NCBI GenBank assembly: GCA_015231515.1
Contig: JADGBM010000002.1
Location: forward strand, 35,383-99,382
DNA from: Desulfobulbaceae bacterium
GTDB lineage: Bacteria > Desulfobacterota > Desulfobulbia > Desulfobulbales > VMSU01
Length of the DNA: 64,000 nucleotides
Reading direction: 5' to 3'
Shown in pieces: positions 1-8,764 of the stretch. Under the pieces are notes generated by a model. That model ran no database searches, was not told where the DNA came from, and saw only the letters and a list, made by a program, of their open reading frames with translations. Within the stretch, counting starts at the first letter, position 1; each line of letters opens with the position of its first letter. Both the position numbers and the translations under genes were made by a program.

Positions 1-152
1 CCATAATTACCTCGGTTAAAAGCTATCACCACAAGGGTATAAGATTCTTGATTGGTTGTTTTTGCTTTGTCGTTTCTATATTTTGTAAATCTAAGAGATG
101 ATTTCTCAGACCAAAAGTGTAAGAATCTAAAAGCGAACAACTCGTCCATTTA
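1..152. other. Non-coding left edge
   Basis: No gene is visible here. It is the region downstream of the leftward hybrid kinase, A/T-rich, with no clear terminator hairpin. Confidence 0.4.
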
Positions 153-3100
153 CTATGCAGTGCCCAGCAGATCTTTCAGGTGTGCTAGGCTCTTTAGGGC
201 TTTTTCGTAATCAAAATTGTCAATTTGTTGTCTTATGCTTTCGATATCGTGTTGATGATTACCTGCAAGGGATCTGACTATTGAATCCCACAGTTCATCA
301 TCAACGAGGTTGTTTTGGGTAAGGGCTTGATCCAGGTCTTGAAGAAGTGGTGTAAGGTCAAAAATTTCTAGTTTTGGATCGGCGGCATGATTTGCGATAT
401 CATCTGAAGTCTCAAGTGCACCTGCGGTTTCTTGAAGAACAGCGAGTAGAGTTGTTAGTTCTTGTTGAACTAGGTCGAACTCTCCCTGGGCAGTGGTTAG
501 GTCGCCGGTCGCCCCTGTTTTTTCGAGCTTAAAGGCTGCGGATTGTAAAAGATCGGCTCGTAGATGGGCAGCAGCACCCTTAATGCTGTGGGCATGTAGC
601 TTTACCTTGTCGGCATCGCCTAATGCCACGGCGCCTTTAAGCTGTGCAAGTTGGTCTGGCATTGTCCTAATTGCTACGTTAAGCAGTTTTTTGACAATGG
701 AATTATTGAAACCTGGGTTGCGTTCGAAACTGTTTTTGTCAAAGACTTTTTTGGTTACTGTTGTCGGTTTACTAGGTAACTGTGTTTGTGTCGGTTGAGT
801 TATATGCATTGTCTTCTTGACCCATTGATCTATTGTGGATGCCAGTTTTTGGGAATCAATTGGTTTGGTTAAGTAATCGTCCATGCCAGAGAGTGTACAT
901 TTTTCCCGGTCGCCATCTATGGCATGGGCGGTCATGGCAACAATCGGAATTCTATCAGTTGTTGATTGACATCGCTTCTGCTCAATTTCTCTGATTAAGC
1001 TTGTTGCTTCATAGCCATCCATTATGGGCATCTGGCAGTCCATCAATATAATGTGATATGATCCATTCTCAAACATTTCGACTGCTTCTTGACCGTTATT
1101 TGCGATCTCGGCTCGAAACCCGTAATTGCTCAAAATAGCCAGAGCAACCTGCTGGTTTACATCATTGTCCTCCACCAAAAGTATATTTACATCTCGTCGG
1201 ATCAGATCAGCGATGGAGTGACGGGTTTGGATGTTTTCGGATTCAGGCCCTTCTTTTCTGGTGACAGTAAGTAAGCATTTATGCAAAATCGATTCATTGA
1301 CGGGTTTTGTCAGATACGCGGCATATCCGGCTTTTTCAAAATGATTGGCATCACCGCGTTCTCCGATGAAAGTCAATATTACCAAAAGCGTAGCCGCAGT
1401 TTCAGGGTTTTCTTTGATATGTTGAGTCAGAGTTTCAATTTCAAGATCTGGAAATTGTTTGTCCATTATAGTAACGGTAAATGGTTTTCCGGCCTTTGCT
1501 GCTCGGCTTAGTTTGTCAAGACATTCCTGGCCTGAACTTGCCTCTTCATTGGGGCAGTTCCAACCAGCCAGCAGGGTAGTTACATACTCTCGGTTTGTGG
1601 CATTGCTGTCTGCGACCAGGATGCGCTGGTCAGAAAAATCTTCAGCGGTAGTTGCAGGAATTGATGATTTCTTTTGTTTTTTAAATTTTACTGTGAATGA
1701 GAAAGTGGAACCTTTCCCCTCTTCGCTTTCAAAACCGATTGACCCACCCATAAGTTCGGCAATTTGTTTTGAAATTGACAGTCCCAGGCCGGTTCCACCA
1801 TACTTTCTGGTAATTGAAGTATCTGCCTGGGCAAATGGATTGAAAAGATCTGATTGCCTCTCAAGCGGAATACCAATACCCGTATCTTTTACCGAAATTT
1901 GGAGAAGAACTGTCTCTTTGTCAGCACTCAATAGATCGACTGTTAAGACAATCTCTCCATGGTCGGTGAATTTCAAGGCATTACCGGCTAAATTGGTGAT
2001 AATTTGTTTGATCCTGCCAGGGTCACCTTTAAGAAGTGGTGGGACTTTCGGGCTTAGAATGCACAAAAACTCAACTCCCTTTTCATGGGCCCGCAGGGAA
2101 AGAATATTTGTGATGTCATCCAAGATAGTACGCAGGTCAAAATTGATAATATCTAATTCCATTTTACCCGCCTCAATCTTGGATAAATCAAGGATGTCAT
2201 TTATGATCGACATAAGAGAGTCAGCGGATTTTTTTATTATTGATGCGTATTTTATTTGACTGGTGGTTAAGTTCGTTTCGAGAAGAATATTGGTCATGCC
2301 AATGATACCGTTCATTGGCGTGCGGATTTCATGGCTCATGTTGGCCAGGAAGTTACTCTTAGCAGCATTGGCTAGTATTGCCTCGTTGGCCATATCCTTG
2401 GCAATTGTTGTTTGCTCTTCCAGGTGTTCGTTTATTTGGATCAGCTCTATCTCTGTCCTTTTGTTAATAATAACCTGGGATGTACTATGAGCGACGTTTT
2501 TAAGAAATAGATCCAGTTGAGGATCTATTGGGAACTGTGAAAAAATAGCCAAAAAACCGATGGTGTTGTTATTGGTGTCTCGAAGTTGATAGCCTGCAAC
2601 AGAAACCAGGCCGATTTCCTTTGCCCACTGATTATTGTGCACACGCGGATCTGTTGCCGCCCCGTTGGTTAAAAAACTATCCTCTTTGCCGGCAGCGATA
2701 AGGCCGATATTATAACAACCGAATGGTATTCTTGCATGTTCGCCATCAATATGCGTGTAGCGCCCTGAACTTGCGACAAGGTGCAAACATTTGTCATGGT
2801 CTTCGCACGCTTTTGTGCCCTTTGAGTGAGGGCAGACATCGCATCTGTCACCTGTGTCAGTTAAATAAATACGAACAAAATCGGCATTAACCATTGGAAT
2901 TAATACCTCTGTTATCTCTTTTAATTTGCTGTTTAAGTCGCCGGGAGCAAAGAGTTTCTTCTGCAGTTTGCTCAGCTCATAATTACGAAATTCCAACTCT
3001 TTTCGTTTCGATATCTCTTGATGAATTCCTGACATCAGAAGCGGCTGGCCATTTTTCCCCCATTTGCTAACTTTACCACTGGCCAGGACCCAAACCCATT

Positions 3101-4394
3101 TGCCACTCTTGTGCTGCATGCGTATTTCAGTTTCGTAATAATCTGAGCTTCCGGTGAAGTGATTTTGCAGTAACTGCTCAGACACCTTAAGATCATCAGG
3201 ATGCGTAAACCTAGCCCATGTTTCATACGATGAGGGCGAAAGTTCTGAGAGCGTATGGCCGATAATTTCTGCCCAGCGTTCGTTGAAAGAAGTCTCTCCG
3301 GTCTCTACATTCCACTCCCATGTGCCGACATTAGTGGCATGAAGAATGCTAGCCATGCTTTGTTTCTTTTGCCTAAGTGCTTTGTGCTGTTTTTCCAGAG
3401 CCGACATCATTAAGTTAAATGTTTCACCAAGTTCTATGACAGGGTCGGCGCAAGCATGTTGGAAAACCGGGCAGTCGGGGCATTTTTCCTTTTTCTGACC
3501 ATATTTGCCCTGAACCTCCCCATGGCAAAGAGGCCCTTCAATTTCCCAGCATCTGAGATTGGCGAGATGGTCGTACGATGGGCAGTTTTTTTCATCGCAC
3601 TGCATGGCTTCCCAACAGTGTTGTAACGAGGCGTTTTGAAATCTTGCGGAGAGATCGCCATCATCTAGGGTCAGTTTCATTAGTTCTTTTAATTCAGATG
3701 CAGTAGAAATAAGCCGCTGATTTATATTTTTGATCCGATCTTTGGACTCTAAGTGGTCGCGTATCTCCTTGTTTAGCTTGTGTGTTACGTTAATAACTAC
3801 AATGAAGGCAAATATGAAAAAAACTCCTTGGGCAATAACTCCTCCAACTTGGATCAGGTGAAGCAGTTTGGTTTTAGACTCTGAGTATTTTTGCAAAAGC
3901 GTTACAGCGAGATCCATCTCCTTGAGAAGGATTAAGTTGTTTTCCATAAGCCACTGTATATTTGGGGCGGCTGTTTCTGGAGATTGGAGCACTAACTCAA
4001 TTCTTTGGTAAAATACGTGCCAAAGATCAGCGACTTTTTCAAGTTGAGCCAGTGCCTCACCAGTAGCTGGGGGACAATATCTGTATTGCGTATTGTTGAG
4101 TTCAATGCCTAACGGTGCATCGCCTGAATCTTTAAGTGCTATGAGGGTTTGATCAAAAACCGCCATGGTTTGCCTGATCTGTTTTTTACCCTCTTCATCT
4201 TTTACGGAAGCAAAAATAAACGTCAGTGTTTCTTTGGCTAATTTCTGGGTTAGCATCCGCTGTCGTCCAGCAAGATTGATAACAAGATGATCATTTTCCT
4301 GCTGGGTATACTCCCACCAGGTCCCGGCAAACATCGAGAAGGTGATAAGGGCTGAAAGGGTTATCAGGCCTAGAAGTTTTTGTCGTATGGTCAT
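153..4394 (-). CDS. Membrane hybrid histidine kinase (PilJ/NarX-type sensor, two-CW, PAS, GAF, HisKA, HATPase, REC-REC-HPt)
   Basis: A 1413-residue phosphorelay kinase. Visible parts: TM helix about 7-25; a PilJ/NarX-type helical sensor with NLAGRQRMLTQK at about 40-51; second TM about 183-203; a two-CW cysteine-rich module about 259-315 (paired CW and CPxC cysteines); PAS about 350-465; GAF about 485-645, itself with extra cysteines; HisKA with NMSHEIRTPMNG (phospho-His about 688); HATPase; two receivers, of which the second (LLVEDNDVNQQ, MDCQMPIMDG) looks functional and the first (ILVADSNATN) looks degenerate; and an HPt domain with HSIKGAAAH. NarX-like sensors respond to nitrate/nitrite, but the ligand here is unknown. 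The two-CW module suggests redox or metal sensing. It stands alone on the minus strand beside a rightward CheY gene. Domain order is clear; the signal is inference. Confidence 0.93.
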   Translation of the reverse strand: MTIRQKLLGLITLSALITFSMFAGTWWEYTQQENDHLVINLAGRQRMLTQKLAKETLTFIFASVKDEEGKKQIRQTMAVFDQTLIALKDSGDAPLGIELNNTQYRYCPPATGEALAQLEKVADLWHVFYQRIELVLQSPETAAPNIQWLMENNLILLKEMDLAVTLLQKYSESKTKLLHLIQVGGVIAQGVFFIFAFIVVINVTHKLNKEIRDHLESKDRIKNINQRLISTASELKELMKLTLDDGDLSARFQNASLQHCWEAMQCDEKNCPSYDHLANLRCWEIEGPLCHGEVQGKYGQKKEKCPDCPVFQHACADPVIELGETFNLMMSALEKQHKALRQKKQSMASILHATNVGTWEWNVETGETSFNERWAEIIGHTLSELSPSSYETWARFTHPDDLKVSEQLLQNHFTGSSDYYETEIRMQHKSGKWVWVLASGKVSKWGKNGQPLLMSGIHQEISKRKELEFRNYELSKLQKKLFAPGDLNSKLKEITEVLIPMVNADFVRIYLTDTGDRCDVCPHSKGTKACEDHDKCLHLVASSGRYTHIDGEHARIPFGCYNIGLIAAGKEDSFLTNGAATDPRVHNNQWAKEIGLVSVAGYQLRDTNNNTIGFLAIFSQFPIDPQLDLFLKNVAHSTSQVIINKRTEIELIQINEHLEEQTTIAKDMANEAILANAAKSNFLANMSHEIRTPMNGIIGMTNILLETNLTTSQIKYASIIKKSADSLMSIINDILDLSKIEAGKMELDIINFDLRTILDDITNILSLRAHEKGVEFLCILSPKVPPLLKGDPGRIKQIITNLAGNALKFTDHGEIVLTVDLLSADKETVLLQISVKDTGIGIPLERQSDLFNPFAQADTSITRKYGGTGLGLSISKQIAELMGGSIGFESEEGKGSTFSFTVKFKKQKKSSIPATTAEDFSDQRILVADSNATNREYVTTLLAGWNCPNEEASSGQECLDKLSRAAKAGKPFTVTIMDKQFPDLEIETLTQHIKENPETAATLLVILTFIGERGDANHFEKAGYAAYLTKPVNESILHKCLLTVTRKEGPESENIQTRHSIADLIRRDVNILLVEDNDVNQQVALAILSNYGFRAEIANNGQEAVEMFENGSYHIILMDCQMPIMDGYEATSLIREIEQKRCQSTTDRIPIVAMTAHAIDGDREKCTLSGMDDYLTKPIDSQKLASTIDQWVKKTMHITQPTQTQLPSKPTTVTKKVFDKNSFERNPGFNNSIVKKLLNVAIRTMPDQLAQLKGAVALGDADKVKLHAHSIKGAAAHLRADLLQSAAFKLEKTGATGDLTTAQGEFDLVQQELTTLLAVLQETAGALETSDDIANHAADPKLEIFDLTPLLQDLDQALTQNNLVDDELWDSIVRSLAGNHQHDIESIRQQIDNFDYEKALKSLAHLKDLLGTA

Positions 4395-4643
4395 GAACTG
4401 TTCTTTGGGTGGCTTGAATTTTTTTGAAATAAATAATGATACAACCTTATGGTATCACAACTTGTTCGCCAGTCAAATGTAAGTTGTCTGATGATAAGGG
4501 CCGTATGTAGAAGGAGAAAAGGAACGGAAGAGTTTTCAATTATTTATTGTACAAAGTTTCGAAAACCATTGTAGGCTACTATATGTACATTTTATAAAAG
4601 CGACCATAATATAAAAAAATGAAACGATGAAGGGGAAGAGAGT

Positions 4644-5030
4644 GTGAAAAGTTTAAGAGTACTGGTTGTTGATGATGATAGGGCAACTCGACGGGTTATC
4701 AAGTATAGCCTTAATAAGATGGGCCATAGCTTTATCCATGAAGCTCCCGACGGCGATACCGCTTTGGCTATTATTGACGTCAACCCTATCTTTGATTTAA
4801 TAATTTCCGATTTAAATATGCCACGGATGAATGGGCTTCAGCTATTAAAAGCCATTCGAGCCTTGCCTTCCTACAAAGAAACTCCGTTCATAATGCTCAC
4901 GGCAGAAGGGACTCAAAGCCACATAGTTGAAGCTGCTCAGGCTAAAGTGAGTCAGTACATCATAAAGCCCTTCACTCATGATTCTCTTGAGGAAAAGATC
5001 AATATTCTTTTCCCGGAAAAGGCGCCATGA
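4644..5030 (+). CDS. Single-domain CheY-like response regulator
   Basis: A 128-residue stand-alone receiver. It has the acidic pair at the N terminus (VVDDD, residues 9-12), phospho-acceptor Asp about 56 in ISDLNMPRMNG, the Thr of MLTAEG, and the conserved Lys in IKPF. The start is GTG at 4644, with a purine-rich ribosome site (aggggaag) just upstream; GTG at 4642 is out of frame. With no output domain it probably docks on a flagellar motor or a kinase, or accepts phosphate from the adjacent divergent hybrid kinase. It is followed by a convergent DtxR-type gene. Confidence 0.9.
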   Translation: MKSLRVLVVDDDRATRRVIKYSLNKMGHSFIHEAPDGDTALAIIDVNPIFDLIISDLNMPRMNGLQLLKAIRALPSYKETPFIMLTAEGTQSHIVEAAQAKVSQYIIKPFTHDSLEEKINILFPEKAP

Positions 5031-5116
5031 CAACAATACAGACCTTCTTTTTTGTGCCGTGGAGTTGTCATACGCTTTGTGCTTTTGGTGCTTTTCCCAT
5101 CCACACTCTGTGAACG

Positions 5117-5632
5117 TTATTTTTCAGTTGTTCCCAGGTGGTTTTTATTGCATGTTTCAATGCAGGTTGTGCATTTTTGCCAATCACGCTCATCTTTAGC
5201 GCAGTCAACAATGAAAGACTGTATCCAACCCTCACCAGCCTTCGGGCAGTTATAGATAAAATCAATAAAGGCAACCAGACGTTCTGTCGCCTCTTCGGTA
5301 ATTGCGTGTTCCATTCGGCAGGCAGTTTCGTTAGCAGTTTTGTGATCAATTTGCAGAACATTGATTAAGAAATTTTCAAGAACATTGTGGTTCCGCGTGA
5401 TCTGTTTGGCAATTTTTGCACCTTTGCTGGTTAACGTAACAAAGCTGTATGGCTCGTAATTAATCAAACCTTTCTTGTCCAGAGTTTTCAGAGCCCCCGT
5501 AACCGATGCACTCTGCACCCCAATTCTCTCCGCAATGTCTTTTGCTCTGGCAACCTTATTTGATTTCTCAAGTTCAAGTATAACCTCAAGGTAATCCTCT
5601 AAGTTTTCTGAGAGCTGCCAATCTTTGGGCAT
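5117..5632 (-). CDS. DtxR/MntR-family metal-dependent repressor
   Basis: A 171-residue iron or manganese regulator. The N-terminal winged helix (about 8-65) has the DtxR-type pattern LEDYLEVILELE, AKDIAERIGVQSASVTGALKTL; the dimerisation/metal domain follows (residues ETACRMEHAI resemble the DtxR metal-site helix). The C terminus carries a cysteine cluster (DCAKDERDWQKCTTCIETC) seen in some FeoB-linked regulators. It is divergent from feoB across a 206-bp region with inverted repeats that are likely operators, so it probably represses feoB and itself when iron is replete. Fe versus Mn specificity is not decided. Confidence 0.88.
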   Translation of the reverse strand: MPKDWQLSENLEDYLEVILELEKSNKVARAKDIAERIGVQSASVTGALKTLDKKGLINYEPYSFVTLTSKGAKIAKQITRNHNVLENFLINVLQIDHKTANETACRMEHAITEEATERLVAFIDFIYNCPKAGEGWIQSFIVDCAKDERDWQKCTTCIETCNKNHLGTTEK

Positions 5633-5648
5633 TGTAACTTCCTTGAAT

Positions 5649-5694
5649 GTTAGTGAGTAGAGTGCGACTTTTTACAATTTAATGTAGCACTCTA
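5649..5694. promoter_or_regulatory. Candidate operator region near the DtxR-type gene start
   Basis: The half-site GTTAGTGA (5649-5656) is the inverse of one arm of the palindrome at 5759-5774. It is followed by a perfect 8-bp inverted repeat, TAGAGTGC (5658-5665) and GCACTCTA (5687-5694), with a 21-nt loop. The position just upstream of the minus-strand start fits autoregulation. Binding is inference. Confidence 0.4.
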
Positions 5695-5758
5695 AACAAA
5701 ATAAGTCAAACCAAGCTAGTTTTTGATGTACAAATAATTATCCATAAGTTATTACTAA

Positions 5759-5774
5759 GTTAGTCGTCACTAAC
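5759..5774. promoter_or_regulatory. Palindromic operator candidate upstream of feoB
   Basis: GTTAGT-CGTC-ACTAAC is a perfect 6-bp inverted repeat 65 bp before feoB, in the divergent promoter region shared with a DtxR-type gene. One arm (TCACTAAC) recurs inverted at 5649-5656. Likely a metal-regulator binding site. Confidence 0.45.
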
Positions 5775-5838
5775 ATTGTCGTTGTTCATAACCTTATGAG
5801 TTCCCAACAATTCAGTAATCTCTATATGATTAGTCCCT

Positions 5839-7851
5839 ATGAAAAAATGTGATAAGTGTCATTCCTGTGAGTGTGCTCCTGTTGATTTAGGTCCAGTTGA
5901 AAGCGATTCGGCACAGTTGAATTATGTCATCGTTGGGAATATGAACGTTGGAAAATCAACTCTTTTTGCCAGAATCCGTGGAGCGAAAACGGCCAGCGTA
6001 AATATCCCGGGTATTACTGTTTCGGTGAAAAGCGGTCGGATTAAATCGACGGGCGGCAAGGTTTTCGATACTCCTGGTATTCATTCTATTTTCTCTTCCA
6101 ATGAAGATGAAAGGGCATCTAGAGATATTCTTTTGTCGCCCAAGCTTCATGATGGTGAAAAAGGAATTATTCTGGTTGCTGATGCCAAGAATTTGAAACG
6201 GTCCATTGCCATTGCGCTGCAATACGTGGAATATGGTCTGCCGATGCTTTTTGTTGTGAATATGATCGATGAAGCCGCATCGCGCGGTATTGAAATTGAT
6301 TACCAGAAGCTTTCTGAAGAACTTGGCCTGGAAGTCTGCACGACTATTGCCCGGGAAGGGATTGGTGTTAATGAGCTTATTGCTGGCCTGGCTAAAAGCT
6401 GTCCACCCAAAAAAATCACGCAATATTCAGACGAAATTGAACAATATCTTGAACTCGTACATAAGTTGCTAGCCCCAACGCAACTTTCATCAAGGGCCCT
6501 TGGATTGTTGCTATTGTCTGGTGATCTGGGTTGCGAGCAGTACATCAAAGATAACTTTGGGGCAGGTATGCTGGCGCAGCTGCAGCAGTTGGCCGGTCAA
6601 TACCGACAAGAGGTATCAGCTTCTATCGAAATTGTGCTTGGCAACCTATACCATAAAGAGGCTGCCAGGATTACTGCTATTGTTCAGGATGTTGAGCCTA
6701 AGACAAAGAATCCCTTTATCCTCAAGTTTGGCGATTGGTGCACTAAAACTTCAACAGGAATACCAATTGCCCTGGCTGTTCTGGCCACGATGTATTTGTT
6801 TGTAGGCTCTTTTGGGGCAACTTATTTAGTGGACACTATAAATGGCGTTATCTTTGAGGGGATAGTTATCCCGTGGACAACATCGTTAGTGCAGCACATA
6901 CCTAACGAATTTTTGCGAGATATGATTATTGATCCAGATTTTGGTGTATTGCCAACGGGCGTTTTCCTTGCTTTGGGACTGGTTTTACCTGTGATTTTTT
7001 GTTTTTACATTGCCTTTGGTCTTTTAGAAGACTCTGGATATCTGCCGCGCATATCAATTTTGCTGGATCGGGTTTTTCAGTTAATAGGCCTCAATGGCAA
7101 AGGGGTGATTCCTTTGGTGATGGGCTTTTCATGTGTGACGATGGCCGTGTTAACAACAAGGGTACTCAATACTGATAAAGAAAAAAATATTACCTGCTTT
7201 TTACTTTTTTTATGTATGCCGTGTGCGCCCCTCATTGCTGTCATGCTGATTATTCTCGATAAAATGCCGGCGTCTGCTGGCTTCACAGTTTTTGGTCTGA
7301 TATTGCTACAAATTTTCATTGCCGGGTTTTTAGCCAATAAAGTTATGCAAGGTGGGCGGACTCCATTGTTGTTGGAAATTCCACCAATGCGCATTCCAAA
7401 AATACAGGCCGTGGTTAAGATGTCCGCTCTTAAGACGTTTTTCTTTATGAAAGAAGCGGTGCCTGTCTTTATTTATGCCTCTATTGCCGTGTTTATTTTT
7501 CAAAGAATAGGCGGGCTTGAGATGCTCGAAAAGACTCTTGGTCCGATAATCAGTAAAGTTATGGGGCTTCCGGAGCAAAGTATTCAGGTTTTCATAAAAA
7601 CAATGATACGGCGTGAGTCTGGGGCTGTTGAGTTACAGCATCTAAGAAGTTCATACACAAATTTGCAGCTGGTTGTTAATCTTCTTGTGATGACTTTTAT
7701 CGCTCCCTGTATCAATGCCATTATTGTATTATTCAAGGAGCGGGGCGGACGTGCTGCTTCAACGATTATGGTAGCAGTAGTAGCTTACGCCATTATTCTG
7801 GGCAGTATTGTGAATCATTTCTGCCTCATTTTTGGTATTACATTTACGTGA
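5839..7851 (+). CDS. feoB: Ferrous iron transporter FeoB
   Basis: A 670-residue inner-membrane Fe(II) transporter. The N-terminal G domain has G1 GNMNVGKST (33-41; the usual GNPNxGKT is altered), G2 Thr about 60 in NIPGITV, G3 DTPG (77-80) and G4 NMID (140-143). A polytopic membrane region from about 300 carries Gate-type segments, including a cysteine in GFSCVTMAV and LCMPCAPL. Unusually, the first 12 residues hold a CxxCHxCxC cluster that could bind metal in the cytosol. Divergent from a DtxR regulator and followed by a DtxR-FeoA fusion. FeoB proteins are part of the mad gene set in magnetotactic Desulfobacterota and supply iron for mineral formation; a general housekeeping role is also possible. 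Confidence 0.95.
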   Translation: MKKCDKCHSCECAPVDLGPVESDSAQLNYVIVGNMNVGKSTLFARIRGAKTASVNIPGITVSVKSGRIKSTGGKVFDTPGIHSIFSSNEDERASRDILLSPKLHDGEKGIILVADAKNLKRSIAIALQYVEYGLPMLFVVNMIDEAASRGIEIDYQKLSEELGLEVCTTIAREGIGVNELIAGLAKSCPPKKITQYSDEIEQYLELVHKLLAPTQLSSRALGLLLLSGDLGCEQYIKDNFGAGMLAQLQQLAGQYRQEVSASIEIVLGNLYHKEAARITAIVQDVEPKTKNPFILKFGDWCTKTSTGIPIALAVLATMYLFVGSFGATYLVDTINGVIFEGIVIPWTTSLVQHIPNEFLRDMIIDPDFGVLPTGVFLALGLVLPVIFCFYIAFGLLEDSGYLPRISILLDRVFQLIGLNGKGVIPLVMGFSCVTMAVLTTRVLNTDKEKNITCFLLFLCMPCAPLIAVMLIILDKMPASAGFTVFGLILLQIFIAGFLANKVMQGGRTPLLLEIPPMRIPKIQAVVKMSALKTFFFMKEAVPVFIYASIAVFIFQRIGGLEMLEKTLGPIISKVMGLPEQSIQVFIKTMIRRESGAVELQHLRSSYTNLQLVVNLLVMTFIAPCINAIIVLFKERGGRAASTIMVAVVAYAIILGSIVNHFCLIFGITFT

Positions 7852-7886
7852 TAGCAGCAAATAGTAGCTAACAGCGATTGCTGCTA
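7852..7886. repeat. Inverted repeat between feoB and the DtxR-FeoA gene
   Basis: TAGCAGCAA (7852-7860) and TTGCTGCTA (7878-7886) form a perfect 9-bp stem with a 17-nt loop directly after the feoB stop. No T-run follows on the plus strand, so it is more likely an mRNA-stabilising or operon-attenuating hairpin than a strong terminator. Confidence 0.5.
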
Positions 7887-7914
7887 AAAAGTCTGGACTA
7901 CAGGAGCATTTATT

Positions 7915-8565
7915 ATGGATGAGAAATTTGAAGAAATTCTTGAAGCTATATGGGCAGCAGGTGAAAATAATAATTTTTCTGTTGAGGCGATTAGCAAGCG
8001 ATGTGCGGTTGATTTCAATGATGCAGATCTGAGCGAGTTGGAAAAAGAGGGCATGATTGTCAAAAATGCCGACAAAGTGCTTTTTTCAAGTAAAGGCAAA
8101 GAGGTCGCCCAGAGCATCATGCGCAGGCATCGTTTGGCTGAAGTTCTTGTAACCAGTATTTTAAAGGTGAAAAGTTCTGAAATGGAAAAAATCGCCTGTC
8201 AGGTTGAGCATTGTCTTCAGCCAGAGGTTGAAGAATCGATCTGTATTCTCCTGGGGCATCCTGAAATATGTCCGGATGGAAAACCGATTCCAAAGGGAAA
8301 GTGCTGTGATCACGATGTGAAGGTGGTTAATAATATGGTTGTCAGTTTAAAGGAACTGGCGCCAGGCGAAAAGGGCAAGATTACCTACATTAAACCCGGC
8401 AGCCATTCCAATCTGCACCAACTTATCTCTTTTGGGCTCAATCCCGGTGTTGTGGTAACTGTTCACCGAAAAAATCCGGCATTTTGCATCAAATTTGAAA
8501 ACACCGAACTTGCCATCGATGAAGAGATTGTGAAAAATATTTTTGTGTGGCGGTTGGTGAACTGA
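7915..8565 (+). CDS. DtxR-type regulator fused to a FeoA (SH3-like) domain
   Basis: 216 residues. The N-terminal part (1-135) is a weakly conserved DtxR-like winged helix plus metal-binding/dimerisation helices (RRHRLAEVLVTSIL, MEKIACQVEHCL matches the DtxR HxxE-type segment). A cysteine/histidine stretch (CPDGKPIPKGKCCDHD) follows. Residues about 138-216 form a FeoA domain (LKELAPGEKGKITYI, LISFGLNPGVVVTVHRKNP). FeoA normally assists FeoB, so the fusion could couple iron sensing to transporter control. RBS (ggag) lies close before ATG 7915. Same transcription unit as feoB. Confidence 0.85.
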   Translation: MDEKFEEILEAIWAAGENNNFSVEAISKRCAVDFNDADLSELEKEGMIVKNADKVLFSSKGKEVAQSIMRRHRLAEVLVTSILKVKSSEMEKIACQVEHCLQPEVEESICILLGHPEICPDGKPIPKGKCCDHDVKVVNNMVVSLKELAPGEKGKITYIKPGSHSNLHQLISFGLNPGVVVTVHRKNPAFCIKFENTELAIDEEIVKNIFVWRLVN

Positions 8566-8609
8566 GTAGGGTTGAACATTAATTTTCACATATGAGCCTC
8601 GTACAAAAA

Positions 8610-8646
8610 GCTGTCATCCCCAAAGGTTTTTATCGGGGATCCAGAA
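8610..8646. repeat. REP-like intergenic palindrome
   Basis: The 199-bp gap 8566-8764 between convergent genes holds ATCCCC ... GGGGAT (about 8615-8643) around an AAAGGTTTTTATC core. This is the hairpin element of the TCATCCCC...GGGGATCCAG type commonly dispersed between genes in many proteobacteria. It may act as a bidirectional terminator. Confidence 0.5.
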
Positions 8647-8764
8647 AAACACCTGGTTCGGAGTCTTCGCTACCTCCCAGACATCGCTTCACTGTTGACT
8701 ACATGCGGGAAAGACGACTATAAGGTATTGTTTTACGTTTACCTTAAACTAAGTCTAACGGCCA

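Noticed and set aside
1459..2259. 266-codon open frame on the plus strand
   Set aside because: Fully antisense to the kinase domains of the hybrid histidine kinase, which has clear motifs; a shadow frame.
5839..5880. Haem-binding CxxCH at the FeoB N terminus
   Set aside because: The N terminus of FeoB is cytosolic, where c-type haem is not attached; a metal-binding Cys cluster is more likely.
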